A stretch of DNA of 64,000 nt. Origin: Haliclona indistincta (Eukaryota; Porifera; Demospongiae; Haplosclerida; Chalinidae). The notes under the pieces were generated by a model, which ran no database searches, was not told the origin of the DNA, and worked only from the letters and a program-made list of their open reading frames with translations. Position 1 is the first letter of the stretch. Each line of letters opens with the position of its first letter. The stretch covers positions 4,689,781 through 4,753,780 of the forward strand of contig OZ024786.1 of the NCBI GenBank assembly GCA_964017065.1. Direction: 5' to 3'. A program made the translations under genes and the position numbers. This document shows positions 42,206-52,570 of the stretch, piece by piece.

Positions 42206-42259
42206 GTAATTTTTTAATATTAATTTTAGTAATATTAAAAAATTACTAAAATTAATCTC
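42206..42259. repeat. Nested AT-rich inverted repeat at the LINE 5' junction
   Basis: GTAATTTTTTAATATTA (42206-42222) pairs perfectly with 42230-42246. An overlapping pair, ATTAATTTTAGTAAT (42219-42233) and 42242-42256, also pairs perfectly. It ends where LINE coding similarity begins. Confidence 0.85.
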
Positions 42260-42270
42260 CCACCGACCAG

Positions 42271-43869
42271 TTGAGCTCTATTGTCATTGATGCATCGGAT
42301 GTGTTCGAGGCAATCTCATCGCTAAATTCTTCAAAAGCTCCAGGCATAGACGATATAAATCCTGTTATTCTCAAGATCTGTGCCGATCCCTTCCTACTAC
42401 AATTTACCCATCTCCTTAACAGTTGTTTTGACTCATGCTCTTGGCCAAATGACTGGAAAATCCACAAAATCACCCCAATCCACAAAGGAAAGAGCCGTTC
42501 TGATGTTGCAAACTACAGGCCAATATCTCTGCTATGCATTATGTCTAAGGTGCTAGAATCAATCGTTTTTAGCAAGATTATTGATTTTGTATACCCTCGC
42601 CTCTCTAAACTTCAATTTGGGTTTCTAAAAGGTCGATCTTGTCTAACCCAGCTGCTAACCTGCTTCTCTAAAGTTTTTGATTCTGTTGATGGTAATACAC
42701 CTTGTGATGTGATCTACCTAGATTTCAGGAAGGCGTTTGACTCCATCCCTCATCCTGAGCTTCTGTATAAACTGTGGTTGTTTGGTATAACTGGACCCCT
42801 CTGGTTCTGGTTTAGATCTTACCTTAATGATCGTTCACATCTTGTACACATTGAAGGCTCCTCGTCTGACTTGCTACCTGTAAGATCGGGTGTCCCCCAG
42901 GGAAGTGTGCTAGGTCCCTTACTTTTCTTGGTGTACATTAATGACCTTCCTAGTGTGATAACTTCTTGCTCTACCTACCTCTTTGCTGATGACTCAAAAC
43001 TACTTGGGTCTTCCACATTTATGTTCCGCATCCAGCAAGACCTTGATAATCTGGTTTCATGGTGCCACAAATGGCGTTTGTCGCTAAACACTACTAAATG
43101 TGCTGTTGTTCGGTTTACCTTCTCCTCTAAATTCAAAGCCTGCTACTACATTGAGGAAAATCTAGTTCCAACTGCAGACTCTCACAAGGACCTTGGCATT
43201 TTAGTAACAGCTGATCTTTCATGGTCCAAGCATATCAACTTCATTTGTGCAAATGCTTACAAAACTCTCCACCTAATTCGTCGCTCAGTATCCTCCACCT
43301 CACTAGGTCTCAGGAAAAGTCTTTACCTCTCCCTTGTACGTAGTAAACTCTCGTATTGCTCTCAGCTGTGGAGGCCTCATCTTATGAAAGACATACTGTG
43401 CCTCGAAAGTGTTCAAAGGCAAGCCACTCGATACATCCTCAACGATTATTCACGACATGCTTCCTACAAATCCCGTCTGATCGATACCAAGCTACTTCCA
43501 CTAATGTATTGGTTGGAATTACAAGATGTGTTATTTCTTGTGAAGTGCCTCCAAGGCACCACAGACAATTTCAACATTCACGACTTTATCCCAGCTCCCT
43601 CAAGTTCTCACCGCTCTACAAGAGCATCCCAGTCTGGAAAATTTAAACACAAACTTTGTCGCACTGTAACTGGTCATCATTTTTACTTAAACAGAATCAT
43701 TAGGCTATGGAACGCTCTTCCCATAATTGACTTGTCTCTTTCATTTCGAACCATAAAACTGTTTCTATTTGATTTTTTCTGGAAACACTTCATTAATCAC
43801 TTTCAATCCGACATATCGTGTACCTATCATTTTTTATGTCCCTGCTCATCATGTTCACATAATCATTAG
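42271..43869 (+). CDS. LINE reverse transcriptase
   Basis: About 532 codons, open from a stop just upstream of the element border, so no true start is preserved. Domains in order: finger region S-S-K-A-P-G-I-D-D-I near 20-30; Y-R-P-I-S-L-L near 80; palm A motif Y-L-D-F-R-K-A-F-D near 150; S-G-V-P-Q-G-S-V-L-G-P near 205; F-A-D-D catalytic pair near 238; the thumb; then S-V-Q-R-Q-A-T-R and L-W-N-A-L-P near the end. The motif set fits CR1/L2/Jockey-group elements. The enzyme copies the element RNA onto nicked chromosomal DNA. No apurinic-type endonuclease is left, so this copy cannot move alone although its RT frame is uninterrupted. Confidence 0.85.
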   Translation: MSSIVIDASDVFEAISSLNSSKAPGIDDINPVILKICADPFLLQFTHLLNSCFDSCSWPNDWKIHKITPIHKGKSRSDVANYRPISLLCIMSKVLESIVFSKIIDFVYPRLSKLQFGFLKGRSCLTQLLTCFSKVFDSVDGNTPCDVIYLDFRKAFDSIPHPELLYKLWLFGITGPLWFWFRSYLNDRSHLVHIEGSSSDLLPVRSGVPQGSVLGPLLFLVYINDLPSVITSCSTYLFADDSKLLGSSTFMFRIQQDLDNLVSWCHKWRLSLNTTKCAVVRFTFSSKFKACYYIEENLVPTADSHKDLGILVTADLSWSKHINFICANAYKTLHLIRRSVSSTSLGLRKSLYLSLVRSKLSYCSQLWRPHLMKDILCLESVQRQATRYILNDYSRHASYKSRLIDTKLLPLMYWLELQDVLFLVKCLQGTTDNFNIHDFIPAPSSSHRSTRASQSGKFKHKLCRTVTGHHFYLNRIIRLWNALPIIDLSLSFRTIKLFLFDFFWKHFINHFQSDISCTYHFLCPCSSCSHNH

Positions 43870-43941
43870 TTAATTTTATTATAGTAGGCTGCTCCACTAG
43901 TTGGAGTCTGTCCTTCGACTGTAAATTTGTCGTAAAGTTTC

Positions 43942-43962
43942 AATAATAATAATAATAATAAA
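43942..43962 (+). repeat. (AAT)n LINE tail
   Basis: About six AAT units end the first LINE and directly precede the leader of the second. Confidence 0.9.
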
Positions 43963-43980
43963 TCTGTTTAATATGACAAC

Positions 43981-46900
43981 ATGGCGGATGACTCTGGCTC
44001 TACCTCTGATCTCCCAGCTGCTCAGACGTCAAGTCTGTCGTCATCACTGGCTTTGACGGAAGCTACAGAGCCAATCTCCCCAGCTGACCAGATTCCAGCA
44101 CCACAGGTCGCGCAGGCGGTCTCAGCCGCACGTGGCTCACTTGTGGATGATGCTGCACAACCGCCACCGCCTCTATCCTCGTCACAGGTAGCTAGAATCT
44201 CTCTCAACCGTGAGATCGCTCGTGCTAGGCTACTCAGTCGAGGCCCTAGATGCTGTAAGTGTGGCCCCTCTGGCACTTGCTCACGCTGCTCTTGTGCGCG
44301 AGCAGACCCTCCTCGTCCATGCTCTGACTGCCGTGCTGGGTCTTGTCAGAACATTGCTCGCCCGCCTTCTCTCTCGGCTATTCCTGCTGTCCCTTGTGAT
44401 CTTTCTGTGAGCTCAGGTCCGATGAACGGGAATCTTCCTACTTTGTCAACTGTACTCTCTACAGACAGTAGGCGTGTCCCCACAGTTCGCCATGTCCCTA
44501 AGAACGCAAGAAATGCCTGGGCTTCTATTCTCACTTCAACCTTGAACAACATTCTTTCAGATCCAGATTCTATTGCATGCTGGACAAAGCTCTTCATGCT
44601 TCCTCGCTGCACTTTGTCTGCTCCATCCCCCTCTCGGTCACGTAACAACATCTCCAAGACACATGACACCACTATTAAGCAGCGTTTAAATCGCTGGTCA
44701 AATGATGACATCATCACTCTGTGGTCAGAGGCGAGTTCTTCTCCTTTGCAGCCTGATTGTGCGCTGAACCCCGAAGCTGCTAAACTTGGTCGTGTGAAAC
44801 AAGCCATGGAGGATGGTCAGTATAGTAAGGCAGCTAAAATGCTTGCCTCTGACGGCCTCGTAGCTGTCTCAGAACAATCTCATCAGGAGATGCAATCAAA
44901 GCATCCAGATCCCGATACTGACTCCCTTTCTCCTGACCTTTCCTCTACCCCTCCTGCTTCTGATTACGTTGTCCCTCCTTCTCTCGTCTCAGAATGCATC
45001 AAATCATTTCCTAATGGCACCAGCCCTGGTCCATCGGGTCTCCGAGCATCTCATCTGAAAGAAGGTATCACCTGCCCCTCTCCCACTATAAGATCCAACT
45101 TGCTTAACTCCCTGTGTGATTTCGTTAATCTTCTATCTCAAGGCAAGGTTCCAGCAGAGATTGTCCCACACCTCTGTGGTGCTCTTCTATTAGGTACAAG
45201 GAAGAAAAGTGGTGGTCTTCGTCCGATTGCCGTTGGTGAGGTCTTGCGCCGCCTGGTTTCTAAATGCCTTGTTCAGTCTTTTCATCAATTAGCTGCTAAC
45301 CATCTGTCTCCTCATCAGCTAGGTGTTGGTACCCCTAATGGGGCTGAGGCCATTGTTCACGCAGTAAGGTCAGTCCTTCAATGTGATTCATTGCCAGACA
45401 GCAACAAATGTGTCCTCCAGCTTGATTTTTCCAATGCTTTTAACACTATTAGTCGTAATCACATGTTTACGTCAGTCAGGTCTCACCTCCCGTCCATATC
45501 TAGCTGGCTTGAACTCTGCTATCGCTCTTCCCCTTTCCTTCATTTTGGCGACCATATCATCCTTAGCAGGTGTGGGGTGCAGCAAGGAGACCCTCTTGGC
45601 CCCTTAGGGTTTGCAATGGCTTTACATCCTTTGATAGAGCAAGTCAAGGATGAAGTTCCTGAGTTAGTTCTTAATGCTTGGTACCTGGATGATGGCACTC
45701 TGTGTGGCACCCTTGATGACCTTACACATGCTCTTGATATCATCGAGTCAGTTGGCCCTAGCTACGGTCTTTCCTTGAATCGATCAAAGTGCCTTCTATA
45801 CTGCCCCACTGAATCTTCTATAACCCTTCGTCCAGACATCCCCATCACGCACAATGGGTTCTCTTTACTTGGAGCCCCGATTGGTCCACCCGAGTTTTGC
45901 AATCAGTACATCATTGATAAAGGTGAACAAGCCCTTGCTCTAGTCCCTCTCCTTTCTTCCCTGCAGGACTCTCAAATGGCCATCACCTTACTCCGCTTCT
46001 GCTGGTCTTTTGGTAAGATGTCGTACCTACTACGCTCAACTCCATCCTTATACATTTCTGAAGCTTTATCTACCTTTGATCGCAAGGTGCAGGAGGCATT
46101 TGTTGCTCTGCTAGGTACCCCAGTCTCTCCCTGGTGCTGGCTCAAAGCTACCCTTCCTGTTTCAATGGGTGGCCTTAATCTTCGCTGTACTTCTCTTCAC
46201 TCTCCAGCGGCATACATCAGTTCTGTCACTTCATGTGCTGGTATGGTTTCCGACATTGTCAATTCTCCTTCAGCTATTTCACTCTCGCCGTCTCTTGCTC
46301 CGTATACTCAATTGGTGGCTTTGCATGCAGAGAAAGATCATTGGCTTTCAATTGCAGACATAGATGTCCCTGTCACCCAGAGAGCTCTATCTACTGCTAT
46401 CAACCAGGCCTCTCTAAGAAGGCTCATTGACTCTGCCCCTGACAGTCGCTCACGTGCCCTTGCTCTCTCCTCTTCTATTCAACATGCTGGAGACTGGCTC
46501 TCAGTTATCCCATCAAGGGCACTTGGACTGCACATGCTGGATCAGGAGTTCCGTGCCTGCCTTCACTATTGGTTAGGCATTCGCCTTTTTTCAGAGGGCC
46601 CTTGTGCGCAATGTAGCCGTCATATTGACCCTTTTGGAGATCACCATCTTTCATGTCTTGGACATGGCGAGAAGATCACAAGACATAACACTCTACGAGA
46701 CGTGATCTTCTCAGCTGCCAGACTAGCTGCCTTATCTCCAAGGTTGGAAGCTCCATGTTTACTCTCCAACTCAAGTGCTCGTCCCGCTGACGTTTTCCTA
46801 CCATCATGGAAAGACGGCTCTCCTGCTGCACTCGATGTTACAGTTATTTCGCCTATGCAGCAGCTAACCTTGGCTGAATCTGCTGTAACACAAGGTCATG

Positions 46901-47190
46901 CTCTGAAAGTAGCGGCTGACAGGAAAATTGCTGTCCATGGTCCACGTTGTCAGCAAGCCGGCATTCAGTTCTTTCCACTACCTGTTGAGACACTAGGTGG
47001 GTGGAGCACCGGGGCTGCATCAGTGCTTAAAGAGATTGGTCACCGGCAGGCTGCTCGTCTGGACAATCTTCCGAGTGCGACAATACACCATCTCTTCCAA
47101 CGTCTCTCTATCTGCTTGTGGAGAGGAAATGCCTCAATGTGGATTAACAATTCTTCGGCTCCTCTTCCCTACTTGGATGGCATTGAATAA
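43981..47190 (+). CDS. Reverse transcriptase with restriction-like endonuclease
   Basis: 1069 codons from an ATG in AACATGG context. Residues 1-85 are Ser/Ala-rich. Residues 90-122 hold a dense cysteine cluster (C-C-K-C, C-S-R-C-S-C, C-S-D-C, C). The RT covers about 330-700: L-R-P-I-A-V-G-E near 420; palm A L-D-F-S-N-A-F-N near 481; G-V-Q-Q-G-D-P-L-G-P near 530; Y-L-D-D-G near 566. Near 875 a C-x2-C, then H-H-L-S-C zinc knuckle precedes a nuclease-like segment, R-P-A-D-V-F-L-P near 934 and A-L-D-V-T-V near 950, consistent with a PD-(D/E)xK fold. The C-terminus has V-E-T-L-G-G-W and S-I-C-L-W-R-G-N-A. This order (RT, knuckle, RLE) defines R2/R4-type non-LTR elements. Which clade is not settled. 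The ORF is intact and probably recent. Confidence 0.8.
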   Translation: MADDSGSTSDLPAAQTSSLSSSLALTEATEPISPADQIPAPQVAQAVSAARGSLVDDAAQPPPPLSSSQVARISLNREIARARLLSRGPRCCKCGPSGTCSRCSCARADPPRPCSDCRAGSCQNIARPPSLSAIPAVPCDLSVSSGPMNGNLPTLSTVLSTDSRRVPTVRHVPKNARNAWASILTSTLNNILSDPDSIACWTKLFMLPRCTLSAPSPSRSRNNISKTHDTTIKQRLNRWSNDDIITLWSEASSSPLQPDCALNPEAAKLGRVKQAMEDGQYSKAAKMLASDGLVAVSEQSHQEMQSKHPDPDTDSLSPDLSSTPPASDYVVPPSLVSECIKSFPNGTSPGPSGLRASHLKEGITCPSPTIRSNLLNSLCDFVNLLSQGKVPAEIVPHLCGALLLGTRKKSGGLRPIAVGEVLRRLVSKCLVQSFHQLAANHLSPHQLGVGTPNGAEAIVHAVRSVLQCDSLPDSNKCVLQLDFSNAFNTISRNHMFTSVRSHLPSISSWLELCYRSSPFLHFGDHIILSRCGVQQGDPLGPLGFAMALHPLIEQVKDEVPELVLNAWYLDDGTLCGTLDDLTHALDIIESVGPSYGLSLNRSKCLLYCPTESSITLRPDIPITHNGFSLLGAPIGPPEFCNQYIIDKGEQALALVPLLSSLQDSQMAITLLRFCWSFGKMSYLLRSTPSLYISEALSTFDRKVQEAFVALLGTPVSPWCWLKATLPVSMGGLNLRCTSLHSPAAYISSVTSCAGMVSDIVNSPSAISLSPSLAPYTQLVALHAEKDHWLSIADIDVPVTQRALSTAINQASLRRLIDSAPDSRSRALALSSSIQHAGDWLSVIPSRALGLHMLDQEFRACLHYWLGIRLFSEGPCAQCSRHIDPFGDHHLSCLGHGEKITRHNTLRDVIFSAARLAALSPRLEAPCLLSNSSARPADVFLPSWKDGSPAALDVTVISPMQQLTLAESAVTQGHALKVAADRKIAVHGPRCQQAGIQFFPLPVETLGGWSTGAASVLKEIGHRQAARLDNLPSATIHHLFQRLSICLWRGNASMWINNSSAPLPYLDGIE

Positions 47191-47441
47191 TTCAATAATA
47201 TATAATAATAACTATCACTTGTTTTGTTTTTTTTAATTTCTTTTTTGGTGTTCTTGTTTTTGTTCTGTTTTGTTCGTTCGGTTTTTTTTTATTGCCAATA
47301 TGCCATATATCACTTAATCATTTATCATTTGTCTATTTATATTATTGATTTCTCTACCAGGTATAATCATTTATCACTTGTATATATTCATTTCTTCATC
47401 AGGTATAATCTTCTATCTATGTTGTGTTCTGTTTTCTGTTG

Positions 47442-47465
47442 ATAATAATAATAATAATAATAATA
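47442..47465 (+). repeat. (AAT)n run at the 3' end of the RLE element
   Basis: About seven AAT units follow the 3' untranslated region. Confidence 0.9.
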
Positions 47466-47597
47466 TTATTTTACTTGTTCTGAATTTCAGTTTCAGTCTC
47501 AATTTCAGAAGAAAAAACACATGTTAAGACACGATTACACGATCGCGTATACATTTTTTATCCACAGATCCTCGAAGAGCACCTAAGACGAGCAACG

Positions 47598-47813
47598 ATG
47601 GAGAGATCAATGTATAGAAGTGTCTGCAAAAGAGCAGGTGAAGAAGTACAAGATTTCCTTACTGGAGACAACATCCTTACTTCACCAGATGTCAGTGCAA
47701 TTCTTGCTCTCTGTTCTGCTGATATTGAGCCTCACTACAGTTTTGACATGGCGCACCAAGTACACTACCCACATGGCGCACCAAGTACTTCTGCAAAGAA
47801 ACCACCGAAGTGA
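47598..47813 (+). pseudogene. Transposon-type protein fragment
   Basis: The 71-codon frame starts M-E-R-S-M-Y-R-S-V-C-K and contains P-H-Y-S-F-D-M-A-H-Q-V-H-Y-P. An H-Y-S-F-D-x-A-Q-Q-(V/I)-x-(Y/F)-P motif recurs in uncharacterised repetitive proteins of sponges and cnidarians; function unknown. The motif is followed by a short local duplication (about 47747-47788, CATGGCGCACCAAGTAC twice) and a stop. Confidence 0.4.
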
Positions 47814-47934
47814 GAGATACAGATAACAAAGATATTCCAGCATGGAAGGAAGTGGAGAGAAGCACTACTTTAACTATAGGGAAGCAATTGTCTAGGACCA
47901 AAGAAATCAGCTGAACAAACTACTCAAGCAGTTT

Positions 47935-48191
47935 GAGAAAGTACTGAGAGCCAGACTCGGTCGGACTTTGATAACACACAATCACATTCGAACCGGCAAG
48001 GGAAACCAGTTAGGCAACAGGAGCTGCAGGAAATGCTAGAGGATGGAATCATTCAGTTATCAGAAAGCAAGTGGGCATCACCTATCGCCTTGGTGAACAA
48101 GAAAGACAAATTAATAAGACTATGTGACTGTGTGGACTACAGAAGGCTGAATTCAGTGACTCAAGTAGATGCGTATCCTCACTTGAATTGA
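47935..48191 (+). pseudogene. Ty3/gypsy reverse-transcriptase N-terminal fragment
   Basis: In one frame the sequence reads E-M-L-E-D-G-I-I-Q, S-K-W-A-S-P-I-A-L-V-N-K-K-D and V-D-Y-R-R-L-N-S-V-T. This is the very characteristic start of Ty3/gypsy polymerases (G-x-I-x-x-S-x-S-x-W-A-S-P-x-V-x-V-x-K-K-D-G, then C-V-D-Y-R-x-L-N). The copy has an extra-base break before D-Y-R-R and a stop right after. No catalytic D-D pair, protease or integrase is present. It is a short, dead remnant, left as found. Confidence 0.7.
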
Positions 48192-48374
48192 CGCCCGGTA
48201 GTCGGACAATTTTTGATCAATTTTTTGCACTTGACAGATCTGACCACGGTAGTTAGAACACGGACAGTTAAAGTGGACGTCTCTAAATGGGACTGACATG
48301 CTTAAGCTGCTTGGTCGTGCTTCTCCTTTTTTCTCTGCTTTTCTACCTTGACTGATCCAATGTGAGTATTAATT

Positions 48375-48560
48375 GTGAGTAAAAGAAGGTAGCTTCTAAA
48401 GCAGCGTATCTAGAAAACCCTGAGAAAAAGAAGCTAACTTCTAAAGCAGCGTACCTAGAAAACCCTGAGAAAAGAAGCTAGTTTCTAAAGCAGCATACCT
48501 AAAAAACCCTGAGAAAAAGAAGGTAGCTAAGCAGCGTACCTAGAAAACCTAGAAAAGAAA
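48375..48560 (+). repeat. ~51-bp tandem repeat, four decayed units
   Basis: Units with TCTAAAGCAGCGTACCTAGA and AACCCTGAGAAAA repeat four times, the last shortened. The first two keep frame and encode S-K-A-A-Y-L-E-N-P-E-K-K-K. A-x-Y-x-x-N-P-E-K-K-K repeats are typical of repetitive sponge and fish proteins. Later units are out of frame. Confidence 0.8.
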
Positions 48561-48686
48561 AGTCTGCATCAAAGGGTAGATACAAGACAGATTCTAAAAG
48601 AAAAAAGCTACTTCTCTTTTCTCGGGCAGCAAAATAACTGAGTGTCTGTCTTGCTGCACTGCTATGTTCACTAACAGTACTAAGTC

Positions 48687-48914
48687 ATGGTTACCATAAT
48701 ACCTTTCCTCCGTCAGTTTCAGGCACAAGATGTCCAATTTTTCAAAGAGCATGTTCCCATGAACTGTGTAATTGTATGGCGTAGCCGACGACCCCGAAGC
48801 AGTGCCGTACAAGAGAGCAGCGAGGGTCGAGCTGGGCCTTTGCTGCTCTACCGTGACATTGCACTAGATCGCTGGTTTCCAGTTCAAGAGACGGTAACTT
48901 CAATTGAACTTAAG
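48687..48914 (+). CDS. Possible first exon of an unknown gene
   Basis: 76 codons run from ATG to a consensus AAG|GTAAGC donor in phase 0. They include F-L-R-Q-F-Q-A-Q-D-V-Q-F-F-K-E-H-V and W-F-P-V-Q-E-T-V-T-S-I-E-L. No family is recognised and no downstream exon could be joined. Confidence 0.3.
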
Positions 48915-49659
48915 GTAAGCCTACCAACAATCCCGGCTCAACTGATTAAAAAATTGCATTTTATATAACATAGCAAAAGTGCAGAACTATTTTACTGACC
49001 TTAACAACATACGTAATTTTTTTATGTCTGCTTTTTCTATCACTATAAGATGTTAGTGATGGCTTCCAAAAGAATATCAAATCATTCGTTGAGAGCAAAT
49101 GACGGTGGAACATTACACTATGATTATTTTCAGTGGCGGATCTGGGGTAGATAGGGAGCTCGCGAACCCCTTTGCGCTCAATAATGATATTCACAAGCTA
49201 TATTAATTGCCATACCTTATGAGGAATTTAGTTTACACAACATAACTAGGGGTTATCCTATATTCACCACTTGCAAGGCTGTAGTCAGCTGGCTAAACTA
49301 ACAAGCGAATAAGAAGCAAAATAGACGAGATTTTGACCGGAAGTGGGCGTGGTTTTCAAAAATTCACGCTCATTCCACTGAGAACCCCCATTCTCCAATC
49401 CTAAATCCGCCACTGATTTTTAACTCGTTATTAATGCAGCCATAATTAGTTAGCTGTTGCTTTGCATATTTAACACAATCACAATTGTAAACACTGTTCA
49501 CTATATCATGATAGTATTCATATAATGATTACTTTGCAACTAACGATCGTGATAGCATCACTATCGCTCAGCACTAATCTTGATCACTTACATAGGTCAG
49601 TATACTTTTCTGCTGTTCACTAATACAGGAGCAGAAGTGAGCTTTTGCTTGACATACCT

Positions 49660-50690
49660 GAGCATGCCATACATAAATCTATGAGCAAGGATACATGTAG
49701 GAATGCTTGGAGCCCTGGCATTACTCTCTGACATACCGACATACTTTTATGGTTACCAGTATTATACAGACTACTAATAAACTGAATTATAATTATAATT
49801 TATGCTCAGTGGGTGGAACCACAGAATGTTATTAACATTACCTATAATACAAGCTGTATCATACATGCTGGCACGATGAACATTAAATACAGAGAATTTA
49901 AGTACAGAATCATCATAGAGACAAAACCATACTGTAGCATAATTAGAAAAAGTAACACTAATAATGAAGACAAAACAATACATGTGTAAGAGAAGCAACA
50001 CAGGTTAAGAAAGTGAAACTAAGTAATCGTTTCCAATAAGTTTGTTTTGTTCTGAAATCGTACTGACAGTATTGTATCACCATAGTATTGTTTGTATTAG
50101 GTATGTATTAATGACAGAGATAAAGAAAGATATAACTGTTATTACAGCTCTTTACACTATGAAGAACAGAAATGCTTTTATATCAAAACTCGCATACCAC
50201 ACCTATTGTCACATGATTACCAGATAGCCCACACAAACGTATTGTGCAAGGAATGCTTGAGCATGTCATAGATAAATCCATGAGCGAGGGTACATGTAGG
50301 AATACTTGGCGCCCTGGCATTACTCTCAGACATACTTTTACGGTTACTAGCATTATACTGACAAACAAATACATTAAATGCTCAGTGGGCGGAGCCACAG
50401 AAGGTTACTAATATCACTTATCTACAAGCTGTATCATGCATGCTGGCACGACAACTCCACGACCATTAGACACAAGGAATGTCAGCCAGAATCAAACAAA
50501 GAGAATAAGTACAGAATGATTGTAAACAAGTGGCAAGACAAAAGCACAATTATTATAGCATGACTACAAAAGTGACATTAATAGTGAAGACAAAGCCTTA
50601 CATGTATAAGAGAAGCTATACACATTAAGAAACTGAAATTAATAAATCGTTTCTATCATGAAAGATGGTCGTTCTGAAATCGTACGACAT
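49660..50690 (+). repeat. Direct duplication of a ~400-bp unit
   Basis: About 49660-50075 and 50250-50690 share, in order, TACATGTAGGAAT, GCCCTGGCATTACTCTC, GCTCAGTGGG, ACAAGCTGTATCAT and GTTCTGAAATCGTAC, with many substitutions and indels. A shorter relative, TTCGTTCTGAAATCGTACT, is at about 51578. Confidence 0.75.
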
Positions 50691-51167
50691 ACAATAATTC
50701 AACGATTTTTTTCTCAAAAAAATGAATAACGAAAAAGAAACTATACACGTTTATACATTAAAAAGAATTTTGATCAAACAAAATTGAATTGATTGGTAGC
50801 ACAATGCTACTGAATATACGAGAGAACAGCATAATATAAAAGAAAAGAACATACAAATAATTGCTCACTAATTAAGGTGGTACGTATTAATAAGTGACAC
50901 AGAAAAAATGAAAATATCATAAAGTAAAGTGAGACGGTACGTGTGATACTGAACGAAATAAACATAATAATTATTATAGCTTAATTTTATAGTATGAAGT
51001 AAAGTAAAAGAAACACTTTTAAATCAGCTATATCAAAACTCACACACACATGAAGACAAAACGAAAATAATAATACATAGCACTCAGTGATTCATAAAAA
51101 TTAATGAGTTAAAGTCGAGTATACAAAAGAGGTGGAGCCATCTTGTAATTTGAAGCATAAATTTAAA

Positions 51168-51315
51168 AAAAATTGAAGTGTAATCAATCAAAATTTGAAG
51201 TGTAAATAATCAAAATTGGAAGGATAAATAATCAAAATTCGAAGTGTAAACAACCAAAATTTGAAGTGTAAATAACTAAAATTTGAAGTGTAAATAACCA
51301 AAATTTGAAGTGTGT
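51168..51315. repeat. ~26-bp minisatellite, about six units
   Basis: TTTGAAGTGTAAATAATCAAAA-type units repeat with small variations. Confidence 0.85.
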
Positions 51316-52229
51316 AATATTGACGAAGTGTGATTACTAATAAAGAGCAGATATGAAGATATCTTGTTCATACTGTTCCATTTAGATATTCTCATGTGTC
51401 GACTGCTGTAAACCTACATACTTACGAAATTGTAGAAATTTCATAAATTCTCATGTATCGACTCGAAGAATCAGTTTTTCACAGCTTTGAAGCGCACTTT
51501 GGTTGTCAAATTGTTAAACTGCAATGCTATTAGTATTCAGTGGCGTACTTGTTTCCATCATGAAATATAAGCTTGTTTCGTTCTGAAATCGTACTGACAT
51601 ATAATAATCCACCGATATTGTCAAGATACATGTTTTAATTCTACGTCAAAACAACTTCTATTGATTTCTCATAATCACATTGACTCTCCATAAATTCAAG
51701 TCTGTACATCTCAGTATTTTTATTACCAAACTGTTTCTTTTTTCATAAGATCAAATGTTGACCACAACTTGTTAATAAAAGCTCCAGTAGTAAGCAATAT
51801 TTGTATCGGCATAAAGAGAATTACGTCAGACAGTCATTTGTAGCCTGGAAACCCTCGGTAACACCATCAACCACCATCACTTCAACTCCGCTAGCTCCAT
51901 CTATCAACAGCTCTGCATTAGAATCACCATATCTCTTGGAGCGTTAGTGACGAATAGTATCATCAGCTAGCATCAATGTTCGTTAATAAAGAAGCCAGCC
52001 CACTGTATAGAGCATAAGCAAAAACTTTCTTGATAACTTTTGTCAAACTTGTTAACAGACAGCGCAAGAATTAGACACATTTGAAAAGTACATAGAAACT
52101 AAAACTATCGTGAATGGTACAGAAAAACAATTTAAAAATGAAGAGAGAAAATCATGAGAAGTAAATAACTAATGAAAAATCAAATTGTAAATTGTAATAA
52201 CAATTCACTGTTCATAAAAATAATTCTCA

Positions 52230-52570
52230 TTTCATCACAAACAATTTCTAATAAAAATGAAATTTCGTCATTAAATTTTCCAAATAAAAAGGACACAAAT
52301 AAAAACCAGGCACATATCCATGACATGAAGACTTAAATTAAACGAATCTGTATCAAAATTGTCATGTGAATAAATTAGACAATTCATGTTACAAATCTGA
52401 ATTGACCCAAACAGTGATGCCTGTTTATTAAAAATAAATAATTTATTACAAAGAGCTTTTTCATCAAACAATTTTTTAATAAAAATGATTTATAAAAATA
52501 TTCATCATTTAACTTTCCAAATAAAATGAAACAAATAAAAAAAATTAATCATGACATGAAGACTTACATA
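52230..52570. repeat. AT-rich direct duplication
   Basis: Segments at about 52233-52335 and 52460-52565 share TCATCA(C)AAACAATTT, TTTTCCAAATAAAA and CATGACATGAAGACTTA, with substitutions. Confidence 0.65.

Larger units (their letters stand above)
42256..43962 (+). mobile_element. 5'-truncated CR1/L2-type LINE with intact RT ORF
   Basis: The insertion runs from the foldback junction to an (AAT)n tail at 43942-43962. The 5' part encoding an endonuclease is absent, as expected from incomplete target-primed reverse transcription. A second LINE starts within 20 bases of its tail. Confidence 0.8.
43963..47465 (+). mobile_element. Near full-length RLE-type non-LTR retrotransposon between (AAT)n runs
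   Basis: The insertion lies between the (AAT)n tail of the upstream LINE and another (AAT)n run at 47442-47465. It contains a single 1069-codon ORF, an 18-base leader and a ~275-base 3' untranslated region that is T-rich. There is no stop or frameshift inside the ORF. Confidence 0.75.

Noticed and set aside
44346..44807. 153-codon minus-strand ORF
   Set aside because: It lies entirely antisense to the intact RLE retrotransposon ORF and reflects that ORF's codon pattern.
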